The translations under genes and the position numbers were made by a program. A stretch of DNA of 50,178 nucleotides, from NCBI GenBank assembly GCA_003550305.1, contig QKYT01000412.1, positions 21,815-71,992 of the forward strand, given 5' to 3'. Source of the stretch: Glomus cerebriforme. Its lineage: Eukaryota; Glomeromycota; Glomeromycetes; Glomerales; Glomeraceae. Shown in pieces: positions 42,600 through 50,178 of this stretch (positions within the stretch are counted from its first letter, which is position 1; each line of letters starts with the position of its first letter). Below the pieces are notes generated by a model that ran no database searches, was not told where the DNA came from, and worked only from the letters and a program-made list of their open reading frames with translations.

Positions 42600-43457
42600 A
42601 GGGAGTGACAATTCCGTTCAGTTAGAATGTGACACTATCCCAATTTCGTTTAATTATCCTGATACTATCTGGAACACAATGGATATATGTAAATCATCCA
42701 TCCGAACAATGGAATCTTCAGGGACAATTAGCACAAAAGATTACAAATATGCAACTGATCAAGAGGCACCAACCTCATGTCGTAAAGAAGAAGTACGTTA
42801 TCTGAAAGGAGATGATTTCTAGGTACAGTATATGTTTGGCACGTCAGTTCATTGTGGACTAGCAACAAAGAAAAATATGCAATCGACAGGAGAGTAGAAA
42901 GCATGAAGATATTGGAATGGAGTCCGGATTTTGCTCTAAAAGAAGACAAATTGAAGATTTTTGCTCACTCTATGGGAATTGTGCCGAGTTGGTACCTTGG
43001 GAAACATTGAGTGGAAGAAAGAAGAACCCGAACAAAAGACTATAATTTTGTATACACAAAGCATAACAACACAAACAATGTTGCAAATGAACCCCTGTTT
43101 ACATTGTCAAAAGATAGCGAACAAATTGAATCAAAAAGTTTGGGCCATAATATGTTCTTGGTAGTTGATGCATTCGTTGATAAATCTGTCCGTTACAACA
43201 TCGCAGCCTCTATTTCGAGAAATCTCTCCACCAATGGCAGTGATCCAAAAATGCTTGAGTACTACTATCAATGGGTCGCAGAACTTGGGTTTGAACACAT
43301 TATTGTAATCAGAGAGATGTCATATGAGTATTTAAAACATTTTCATGTTAATCAATTTACCGTATATTCTTTATTATATCTTATTGATTCCCTATTTGAT
43401 TTCATATATAAAATATTTAATACTTTCAGAATCATTTGTACATNACCTTTAGAATAA
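42600..43457 (+). pseudogene. Unrecognised gene broken by a frame change and one TGA
   Basis: An open plus-strand frame, 42601-42820, reads through SFNYPDTIWNTMDICKSSIR and ends at TAG. In another frame, 42822-43008 reads GTVYVWHVSSLWTSNKEKYA, then EWSPDFALKEDKLKIFAHSM and GIVPSWYLGKH. A single TGA at 43008-43010 is followed in the same frame by 148 codons (DYNFVYTKHNNTNN, MFLVVDAFVDKSVRYNIAAS, EYYYQWVAELGFEHIIVIRE) to 43457; the last ~35 codons are AT-rich and may be intron or spacer. Base use is richer in GC than nearby kinases. The order suggests one former coding sequence. I do not recognise the family. It could be host or transposon-borne. Confidence 0.45.
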
Positions 43458-43819
43458 TTTATTTATTTTATTAAAAGCAGACAAATCAACTTGGAGAAAT
43501 ACATCACATGATCAAGAGAAATTAATTCCTAAGACAAAATTTTTGAAATTTTTAATTTTTTATTTAAAAGTAATTTGGCCAATTACAAACTGATTTTATA
43601 CATGTACTCTATAATCAGTGTTGAACAAAATATAAAAGAAATATCTGATATATATTGTATAACTGTGTATAATTGTTATATGTTTCTTATTAGATAATCA
43701 TTCAAATAAAGCATAGAAATCCTTCCTCGACTTTACTANCTAGTAACTTGATAATTTTCATAAATTAATTTAAATACTTCAATTTAAAAATGGAAAAACT
43801 TTAAACTTACCTTGTAGAA
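43458..43819. other. 3' flank of the kinase array gene
   Basis: It contains TACTCTATAATCAGTGTTGA (about 43605-43625), the complement of a sequence at about 39330-39352 downstream of the orphan tail exons, so the 3' flank was duplicated along with the kinase tail. No separate gene is seen. Confidence 0.5.
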
Positions 43820-44685
43820 TCAATCTATAATCTCACAGTCTAAACATTCGGTATTATGAAGATTTTTAGTAAAAGGATTAAGTATTCGAGATGTATAAAT
43901 AGCTTGTGGATGAGTAACTGATTGGTTATTTTTAAAAGATGAAATATTTGCTTTTCTGTATTCTTCTGCTTTTTTGAATTGCTTTTCGATTTCATCATTC
44001 TCTATATCCTCAATAGCAAAAATATTTTCATATGACTTACAAAATAATAAAATCAACTCTTCTATTTCAGTAACATTTGGTCTATTGTCAAGATGTAAAT
44101 CCCAACACCTTTTCATTAAACCAATATAACACTTAGGTACTTCTGCTCATCTATTTCAGGTCTTCTCCCTTTACAAATTTCTAATGCTAAAAGCTCATCA
44201 TGAGCAAAATCAGCAAAAGGTTGTCTTCCAGTTGCTACGAAATACATAATCATACCAAAACTATATATATCTGCTGATTGAGTGTAAGAATTTCCTCTTA
44301 ATATTTCAGGTGCAACATAAGGCATAACTCCATAAATTTTTGTTTCATCTATATTTTCGACTTCTCCACATAATCCCATATCTGAAATTGTTATACAATT
44401 ACCAAATTCATCTATACTATTACTTAAAAATAAAACATTTCCTGTATGAATATCACAATGAATCTTCTGTTTTCGATGCATTTCTTTAAGACCATAAATA
44501 ATATTAAGTAATGCAGATAATTTATCTCTCCAGTAGAAATTTTTATAATTTTTGTTTATCCAATTGTTAAAGTTTCCACCTTCCGCATAATTAAGAACCA
44601 TGATATAATCTATTGTGTATGGATTTTGAGATATTCCATATATATTAAGAATATTACTCTTTCTGCTTATTGAATATTCGCTAAT
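43820..44685 (-). pseudogene. Array gene exon 5: kinase C-lobe and tail
   Basis: It starts ISEYSISRKSNILNIYGIS after a TTTCAATAG acceptor. It continues with YIMVLNYAEGGNFNNWI, catalytic loop HCDIHTGNV (Asp present, Arg replaced by Cys), SDMGLCGEV, YVAPEILRG and ADIYSFGMIMYFVATGRQPF. At about 44130 one base is missing in the codons for EQEVPKCYIGL, shifting the frame into a stop at 44116. The downstream frame continues as MKRCWDLHLDNRPNVTEIEE and ends THPQAIYTSRILNPF...CEIID. A GATTGATT duplication precedes the last donor-like ACAAG-GTAAGT (about 43811), apparently creating the early stop. With both repaired this would be an ordinary active C-lobe of the family. Confidence 0.8.
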
Positions 44686-44760
44686 CTATTGAAAACATAA
44701 AATAAATTAATTATTATTATATTAAAATGGTATCTCATTAAATAATGGACAAATTTATAC

Positions 44761-45234
44761 CTCATTTAAAAATTTTTTAGAAATATCTTGTGAATTATAT
44801 AGGCATTTTAAGGCAACTAATTTATTTGAATCTCTTATCCATTCTGATTTATTATAACATAATGGACCATCCTTCCATATTGCCGAATATACTATAGCAA
44901 ACCCACCTTTTCCTATTTCTTTAATGACATTAAACTGATTAAATGGTATCCATTCAGTCACTATATCATCATGATTATTTACTTTTAATTGCATTTTTTG
45001 AATAAAATTATCAAGTTTTTCATTTTCAGTAGTCCAGTTTGTAAAATTAACTTTTAGATAATTGACTTGACATGATTTGCACCATTTATACTCTTCATTT
45101 GTATATAATTTATCACATTTTACACAATATTTTTCCATATAATATTTATTATGAAGAACCATAATATAATCTTTTGTATTAGGATTTTGAGATATTCCAT
45201 ATATTTGAATAATAGGATTTGAATATTTAGTGCC
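44761..45234 (-). pseudogene. Array gene exon 4: head and normal N-lobe
   Basis: The exon is 158 codons with no damage: GTKYSNPIIQIYGISQNPNT and KDYIMVLHNKYYM (strands IV-V of a kinase), CVKCDKLYTNEEYKWCKSCQ (CxxC...CxxC head), FTNWTTENEKLDNFI, then EIGKGGFAIVYSAIWKDG with a complete glycine loop, VALKCLYNSQ and KKFLNE before a GTATAA donor. It is the only unit of this array with an intact G-loop, and it directly precedes the C-lobe exon, so E4+E5 form a complete kinase domain. Confidence 0.82.
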
Positions 45235-45296
45235 CTATAATATTAAAATACAAAATTATTAATATATTTATAATAAGTAAAAAAGAAATTTCATAC

Positions 45297-45785
45297 CTTA
45301 TTTTGTAATTCATCAATAATATTTTGTGAATTAAGTAAGTATTTTAATGCAACTGTTATATTTGAATTTCTTATATATTTCTTATTATGCTTATTCCAAT
45401 CTAATGGACCATTATTCCATATTGCTGAACATACTGTAGCATAATCATTTTTATTTGCTCCTTTAATATTACTAAACTGATCATATGGTACCCATTCAAA
45501 TACTATATCATACAAACTGTCTATTTTTAATTGCTTTTCTTGAATGAAATTATCAATTATTTCATTTCCACTTGTCCAGCTTGTAAAATTTTCTTTTAAA
45601 TTATTTATTAAATTGTTTATTTGACATGGTTTACACCATTTATAGTAATCATCTGTATATAATTCATCACATTTTACACAATATTCTTTGAAATATCTAT
45701 TATGAAGAACCATAATATAATCTTTTGTATTAGGATTTTGAGATATTCCATATATTTGAATAAAGGAATTTGAATATTTAGTGCC
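45297..45785 (-). pseudogene. Array gene exon 3: head and degenerate N-lobe
   Basis: The exon is 163 codons, open throughout, with the same order as exon 4: GTKYSNSFIQIYGISQNPN, CVKCDELYTDDYYKWCKPCQ, FTSWTSGNEIIDNFI, then IKGANKNDYATVCSAIWNNG where the glycine loop is replaced by ANKND, VALKYLLNSQ and DELQNK before a GTATGA donor. A five-residue repeat (NNLINNLKE) lengthens the linker. The intron after it is nearly identical to the intron after exon 2, pointing to recent duplication. Confidence 0.82.
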
Positions 45786-45848
45786 CTATAATATTAAAAT
45801 ACAAAATTATTAATATATTCATAATAAGTAAAAAAAGAAATTTCATAC

Positions 45849-46324
45849 CTTATTTTGTAATTCATCAATAATATTTTGTGAATTAAATAAGTATTTTAAT
45901 GCAACTGCACTATTTGAATTTCTTATATATTTTTCGCTATACTTATTCCAATCTAATGGACCAATCTTCCATGTTGCTGAACATACTGTAGCAAAATCAT
46001 TTTTATTTGCTTCTTTAATATCACTAAACTGATCATATGATACCCATTCAAATACTATATTATTATAATATTTTATTTTTAATTGCATTTTTTGAATGAA
46101 ATTATCAATTATTTNATTTCCACTTGTCCAGCTTGTGAAATTTTCTTTTAAATAATTTATTTGCATGGTTTACACCATTTATAGTAATCATCTGTATATA
46201 ATTCATCACATTTTACACAATATTCTTTGAAATATTTATTATGAAAAACCATAATATAATCTTTTGTATTAGGATTTTGAGATATTCCATATATTTGAAT
46301 AAATGGATTTGAATATTTAGTGAC
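45849..46324 (-). pseudogene. Array gene exon 2: head and degenerate N-lobe, 1-bp deletion
   Basis: Same module as exon 3, starting VTKYSNPFIQIYGISQNPN. One T is missing in the second CxxC motif (KPC-Q, about 46165), shifting the frame. The downstream frame resumes at MQINYLKENFTSWTSGN and reads IKEANKNDFATVCSATWK, VALKYLFNSQ and DELQNK. One N occurs at 46115. The exon would be 159 codons if the missing base were present. Confidence 0.8.
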
Positions 46325-46386
46325 CTATAATATTAAAATACAAAATTATTAGTATATTCATAATAAGTAAAAAAGAAATTTCATAC

Positions 46387-46425
46387 CTTATTTTGTAATT
46401 CGTCAATAATATTTTGTGAATTATA
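46387..46425 (-). pseudogene. Array gene exon 1, 3' piece after the transposon
   Basis: These 13 codons (YNSQNIIDELQNK) followed by a GTATGA donor belong to the exon whose 5' piece is at 48086-48449. They were separated from it by the Tc1-type element. Confidence 0.85.
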
Positions 46426-46427
46426 TA

Positions 46428-48083
46428 CAGTTGCTCGCAAAAGAAATGCGACACTTAAATTTCAAATTTTAAAATTGTATAATTTATTAAATACAAATGC
46501 TATCAAAATAAAACTAAGTTTATTGAATTCTCTGAATCGTAATTTATTAAAACTATAAAATTTACTGCAGTTCAATCACATGAATTAAAACTATACCATG
46601 TTATTTAAATTTTTATTGTCGCATTTCTTTTGCGACTTTTGCCGATTGATATTTAAATGTCTATTTTTATCAAAAAAAACTTGTTTAAATACACAAATAT
46701 GCATTTAAATATAATCATCTACGCCATTACCACCTTGTGTATCCCCCTTTAGCACGAATTACATCANTTACCCTTTCAGGCATAGACTCGATTAGTTTTA
46801 AACAAGTATTAATATCAATTTCGTTCCAAACGTCCTGAAGTTTTTCCCACAGGTCTTTTTTTCCCGAAGCTCGCTCTGGAAGATTTCTTAAANGACGTTC
46901 AGCTTCATTCCAAAGATGTTCTATAGGGTTTAGATCAGGAGACTGTGCAGGCCAGTCAAGAACAGTAATTTCATTATCAGAAAGCNAGTCTTTGGTGAGT
47001 TTTGCAGTGTGTTTTGGATCATTATCATGTTGAAAAATTACATCTTCAACATTCAATCCCCAATCAGAAATAGATTCCATGAGGTCTTCAGCAAGTATCT
47101 GTCGATAAAGCTCACCATCCATTCCANCTTCAATCAAACAAAGGTTGCCAACACCTTTTGATGTGAAACAACCCCAAACCATAATACTTCCACCACCAAA
47201 TTTCACTGTTGGTTTCACATGTGGACTTCTTAATGGCTCACCTGGTTTCTTCCAACAATATGACGCCCATCTGAACCAAAAAGCATGAACTTACTTTCAT
47301 CGGACCATACAACCCTCTTCCAGTCTTCAACTGTCCAATTTCGATACTTTTTTGCAAAGTTAAGTCGACGTATTTGATGTGTTTTCTTCAAGTAAGGNTT
47401 TTTTCTTTTAATTCTTGACTCCAATCCATTTCTTTTGAATGTTCTACGTATGGTATCAGCACTAACTTGGATATTTTCAAAGTTTTTGAGCTCACCTTGT
47501 ACGTCAATAGCCGTGGAGCATTTGTTAGAAGCAACAAGTCGAAGAATTTTTCGTTCTGTATGAATTGAAAGAACCTTTGGACGACCTGACTTTGGTNTAT
47601 TCTTAAGACTACCTGTTTCCTCATTTCGTTGACGAATTCTGTATACTGTAGACCTGTGAACACCTTCTCTGAATGCAATAAAGTTTGCTGAAAAGCCTTC
47701 TTCAAGAAGGCAAAGAATTCGTGCACGTTTTTCAATGGATATCTGTGACATATTGAACTTTTTGAATTTGTTAGAAAGAGAAAGGGTTAGGGTTTGTTTT
47801 TTATTTATTTTTCTCTATTAACTTTCTTATTAATTCCGATTATAGCTTTCGTCCAAAAATGATCGACACGAAACCGCAAAAGTATTGCGACACCAAAAAT
47901 GGAATAAATTGGGAAAAGATCGACAATCACATGTTTATTTACATTAATAAATATTGTACAAATTCACTGACTGATTGTGGGAATTTAATAAAGTTTATTT
48001 TATTTTAATTAAATTTATAATCAATAAAATATATTTATTTTAAAAAGTTAATTCAAGTGTCGCATTTCTTTTGCGAGCAACTG
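46428..48083. mobile_element. Full-length Tc1/mariner element (1656 bp)
   Basis: The ends are inverted repeats of about 28-30 bp (CAGTTGCTCGCAAAAGAAAT at the left and its complement at the right, continuing through GCGACACTT). TA is duplicated on both sides (46426-46427 and 48084-48085). Inner copies of the same motif occur at about 46619-46637 and 47873-47893, giving the double binding-site layout common in this superfamily. Removing the element and one TA restores the kinase reading frame exactly. The element contains six N positions, unlike the flanks, which suggests a consensus over many near-identical genomic copies and hence a recently active family. Confidence 0.92.
46727..47751 (-). 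pseudogene. Tc1-type transposase (DD34E), one frameshift
   Basis: The protein begins MSQISIEKRARILCLLEEGF at 47751. It has helix-turn-helix regions (GVHRSTVYRIRQRN, and ADTIRRTFKRNGLESR), a GRP-type linker (KSGRPKV) and the catalytic triad in VVWSDESKF, IFQHDNDPKHTA and [12 protein letters not shown], with 34 residues between the second Asp and the Glu. It ends VIRAKGGYTRW at 46727. One base is missing at about 47255 (GRHIV-GRN, expected HIVWKKPGEP), which stops the first frame at 47230. Apart from that and the N-derived unknowns, it is complete at about 340 residues. It cuts and pastes the element at TA sites; the frameshift could be real or a consensus error. Confidence 0.88.
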
Positions 48084-48085
48084 TA

Positions 48086-48449
48086 AGTATATTAAGGCAA
48101 CTGCACTATTTGAATTTTTTATATATTTCTCACTATACTCATGCCAATATAATGGACCATTCTTCCATGTTGCTGAACATACTGTAACAAAATCATTTTT
48201 ATTTGCTTCTTTAATATCACTAAACTGATCATATGGTACCCATTCAAATACTATATCACCATAATAATCTATTTTTAATTGCATTTCTTGAATGAAATTA
48301 TCAATTATTTCATTTCCACTTGTCCAGCTTGTAAAATTTTCTTTTAAATTTTTTATTTGGCATGGTCTACACCATTTATAACTTGCATTAAAATAATTTA
48401 AATATTGCTCATCACATTTTTCACATCGTCCATAGCCTTGGGACGACAT
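48086..48449 (-). pseudogene. Array gene exon 1, 5' piece: head and degenerate N-lobe
   Basis: ATG at 48449 gives MSSQGYGRCEKCDEQYLNYF, then KWCRPCQIKNLKE, FTSWTSGNEIIDNFI, VFEWVPYDQFSDIKEANKND, FVTVCSATWKNGPLYW and VALIYL, where the transposon interrupts. The glycine loop is again ANKND, and the VAIK-type lysine is here replaced by Ile (VALI). A second in-frame ATG at 48491 lies upstream; I prefer 48449 because M-S-S starts are usual in the family and the added residues (KFYFIFCNKLRNI) look like untranslated DNA. Confidence 0.75.
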
Positions 48450-48491
48450 TATATTTCTTAACTTGTTACAAAAAATGAAATAAAATTTCAC

Positions 48492-48760
48492 AATGCAAAA
48501 AACACAAACGCTATATAAAAAAATTACTGTGGAACCTAACGTTTAGATTAGCCTGTATAAATAGTCTTTAAATTGTGTAATGTGTGATTTGTCTGCGCCT
48601 GAACTATTCCATATTATGAATAGGTTCAGGTGAAATGAAATGGCGTACTGCGACGATCTGATAGGTGGCGTGATTGTTAATTAACCTATTGTAGAGATTA
48701 ATTTTTTAAATCGTTTTTTTTTCACTTAGTATATTAACTATAAATCTAATTATTATTGAT
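48492..48760. other. Upstream flank of the kinase array gene
   Basis: It presumably contains the promoter. TATAAATAG occurs at about 48556, but no element can be assigned with confidence. Confidence 0.3.
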
Positions 48761-48789
48761 CCCGGTGCGAAGCAATGGGTTACGCTAGT
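48761..48789 (+). mobile_element. Helitron-like 3' end (hairpin plus CTAGT)
   Basis: CCCGGTGCGAAGCAATGGG (48761-48779) forms a GC-rich hairpin with one mismatch. It is followed five bases later by CTAGT (48785-48789) and then T. A short GC hairpin just before a terminal CTRRT, inserted before a T, is the established 3' signature of Helitrons. I cannot find the matching 5' TC end or a Rep/helicase gene, so this may be a non-autonomous copy or a short remnant. Confidence 0.5.
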
Positions 48790-49869
48790 TCTTTTATAAA
48801 ATAAAAATTTTCACAACCACAAAAAAATGGAAAATCATTACCATTTATTCGATCGTACAATAATGCATAAATACGCCCATAAACTCTGAAACTCCGTAAA
48901 CGTAATTATGTTCTGCCGATCATTAAAAATATCATTTATTAGCGGGTAGCAGCGAATACTATTGCGTAAAAATTCTAAAAAGTTTGTAACCATTTAAAAA
49001 AAAGAGGTCTTCTAAACAACATTTACCTATAAAGTATGAATTTGTACATAATAAATTATGTGGTAGAATTACTCTTATCTTGTTGAGTAATGTAAGCTTT
49101 CCTGGATAAAGTCATCATTCCTATGGATAAGTATCAACTAAAAAAGAAAAATTCGCTTAAATCTTCAAGACAGAGATCAAAAGTTTAAAGATTGTTATAT
49201 CACTAAATTTGACTTTGATACGAATGGTACATTTTTATAATTATTACTTTTATAGATAGTATCGCTGCAAAAAAAGCATATTCATTTAATCATCAATTAA
49301 ATTCTATTTCAATAGAAAAAAATAATATAATTATAACATTTTGTACAAGCGAAAAATAAAACTTGTGATGGATAAATAAAACAAAATACTTCAGATATTC
49401 AAATAGAAATCATTTTAAATTTAAATTATAATTTTTTTTTATCTATTGGTTTATGAGCTGCCCAAAAAAAGAAAATATTTTTATTTTGTAACATTTTGCC
49501 AAAAAATTTAGCCTAAAAAATAAAGTTACTAGAATAACAAGACAAGTATAATTTGCACATTTACAAATCAACTCTTTTTATTTATAAATTCGTTATCTGT
49601 GATTCTATAAATTTTTTTTTTTTCAATTTTTGAGCATTCCTTAAATAATTCAAATAATAAATATCTGATACATTAGAATATTATTTGACTGAAATTATAA
49701 TAATTCTGGTGCCATTAATGATAAAATATCATATATGGTATGTTCAGTTCTTATAATAAAAAATATTCTGCATATGATATTTAGAAAGTTTAAATTAGTA
49801 ACTAGAGGAGTTAATAATTCTCTCGTTCTCCTATAAATAATAAACCAGGTATAAATTATTAGAGTTTAG
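48790..49869. other. AT-rich spacer
   Basis: No gene or repeat that I can support. Confidence 0.5.
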
Positions 49870-49975
49870 AACCGATATCGGATATCGGATTTATGACCGG
49901 TTTGGATTATAACCGGTTCGAGGTTCGATAAACTGGTTATATTAAAACCGGTTGCAACCGATTAATCGGTTTTAA
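49870..49975. repeat. AACCGGTT-rich palindromic patch
   Basis: Within about 100 bp, ACCGGT occurs three times (about 49898, 49911, 49948), with near-matches AACTGGTT, AACCGATT and AATCGGTT, plus GATATCGGATATCGGAT at the left. All are palindromic or partly so. It may be a TE end or a cluster of binding sites. It is followed by a T tract of about 20 bases. Confidence 0.55.
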
Positions 49976-50178
49976 AAATTTTTTTTTTTTTTTTTTTTAA
50001 CAAATATTCTTAATAAATCACATTATAAAAATAATTTTTAAGTTGCAATTTATCATTAATTTATTAGTTAGGAAACAGTATTATAAAAATAAATAAATAA
50101 AAAAAAATCTCACACTAAAAAAAACATATATTAATTAGGAATCAAAGGTACGATTTTTTATTGTTGGTTCGTCGTGTT

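Larger units (their letters stand above)
43820..48449 (-). pseudogene. Kinase gene with four tandem head/N-lobe exons, disrupted by a transposon
   Basis: Minus-strand exons are E1 48449-48086 plus 46425-46387 (split by the Tc1 element), E2 46324-45849, E3 45785-45297, E4 45234-44761 and E5 44685-43820. Introns are 62, 63, 62 and 75 nt, all phase 0. Removing the transposon and one TA copy restores E1 to exactly 135 codons. E1-E4 each carry a zinc-ribbon head, the FT(S/N)WT motif and a kinase N-lobe; E5 carries the C-lobe and tail, so an intact product would be about 900 residues with four N-lobes and one C-lobe. Damage seen: the transposon, a one-base loss in E2, a one-base loss in E5, and a 4-base GATT duplication near the end of E5. 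Single-base losses in a repetitive locus might be assembly errors. An upstream ATG at 48491 could extend the start by 14 residues. Confidence 0.75.

Noticed and set aside
47388..47735. 115-codon minus-strand frame overlapping the transposase
   Set aside because: Out-of-frame shadow; the helix-turn-helix and DDE motifs are in the other frame.
1..50178. CRISPR arrays, operons, bacterial promoters
   Set aside because: The sequence has spliced eukaryotic genes and no regularly spaced short repeats with unique spacers; the tandem repeats seen have exon-like units.
1..50178. tRNA genes
   Set aside because: I looked for GGTTCGANTCC-like B boxes with a matching A box upstream; hits such as 49911-49930 and 38838-38850 lack any cloverleaf context. 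A covariance-model scan would be decisive.

Overview
The window looks like nuclear DNA of an arbuscular mycorrhizal fungus, most likely Rhizophagus (Glomeromycotina). This rests on three things seen in the sequence: very AT-rich DNA (roughly three quarters A+T, with long poly-A/T runs), short GT-AG introns of about 60-100 nt, and many paralogues of one distinctive protein-kinase family (CxxC zinc-ribbon-like head, an FTNWTSGNE-type motif, then a tyrosine-kinase-like domain ending in an IYTSRLL tail). The species call is inference; no database search was possible.

Layout. 1-4600: gene relics only. A decayed F-box/leucine-rich-like gene lies on the minus strand (820-1900), a second such fragment on the plus strand (3400-3662) is cut off by a short hairpin repeat, and there is a scrap of kinase head. 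4613-6553 (or 6901): an intact, probably active kinase gene with a tail of tiny phase-1 exons and two possible C-termini. 6900-16200: mostly empty AT-rich DNA with a kinase N-lobe relic, an 18S rRNA scrap, an assembly gap, MITE-like inverted repeats and three more copies of the hairpin repeat. 16190-17579: a broken coiled-coil gene of a repetitive family, ending in tandem exon-like units. 18433-19744: an unrecognised 416-aa gene of clearly higher GC, whose start needs a small upstream exon. 21460-23353: a broken LINE-like retrotransposon. 24170-27715: decayed transposon and gene pieces, including a Tc1 transposase interrupted in frame by an alpha-kinase fragment.

28000-33454 is the most conventional part. 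A four-exon small membrane-protein gene (30028-31121, plus) converges on a two-exon kinase-fold gene (31715-33454, minus). That kinase lacks the catalytic aspartate (HGN instead of HRD) and is probably a pseudokinase. 33455-36800 is featureless. 37260-40060 holds broken kinase fragments in opposing orientations. 40560-41120 holds an array of mini-exon-like units, and 42600-43457 an unrecognised broken gene.

43820-48491 (minus) is the most striking locus: a kinase gene in which the exon carrying the zinc-ribbon head and kinase N-lobe is repeated head to tail four times before one C-lobe exon. The first three copies share the same loss of the glycine-rich loop, while the last copy is normal. 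A full-length Tc1/mariner element (46428-48083) sits in the first exon with a clean TA duplication, and the locus carries several single-base frameshifts. The end of the window has a Helitron-like 3' end and an AACCGGTT-rich patch.

The intact genes do not form a pathway. The common theme is birth and decay of kinase genes by exon-level duplication, inversion and transposon insertion.
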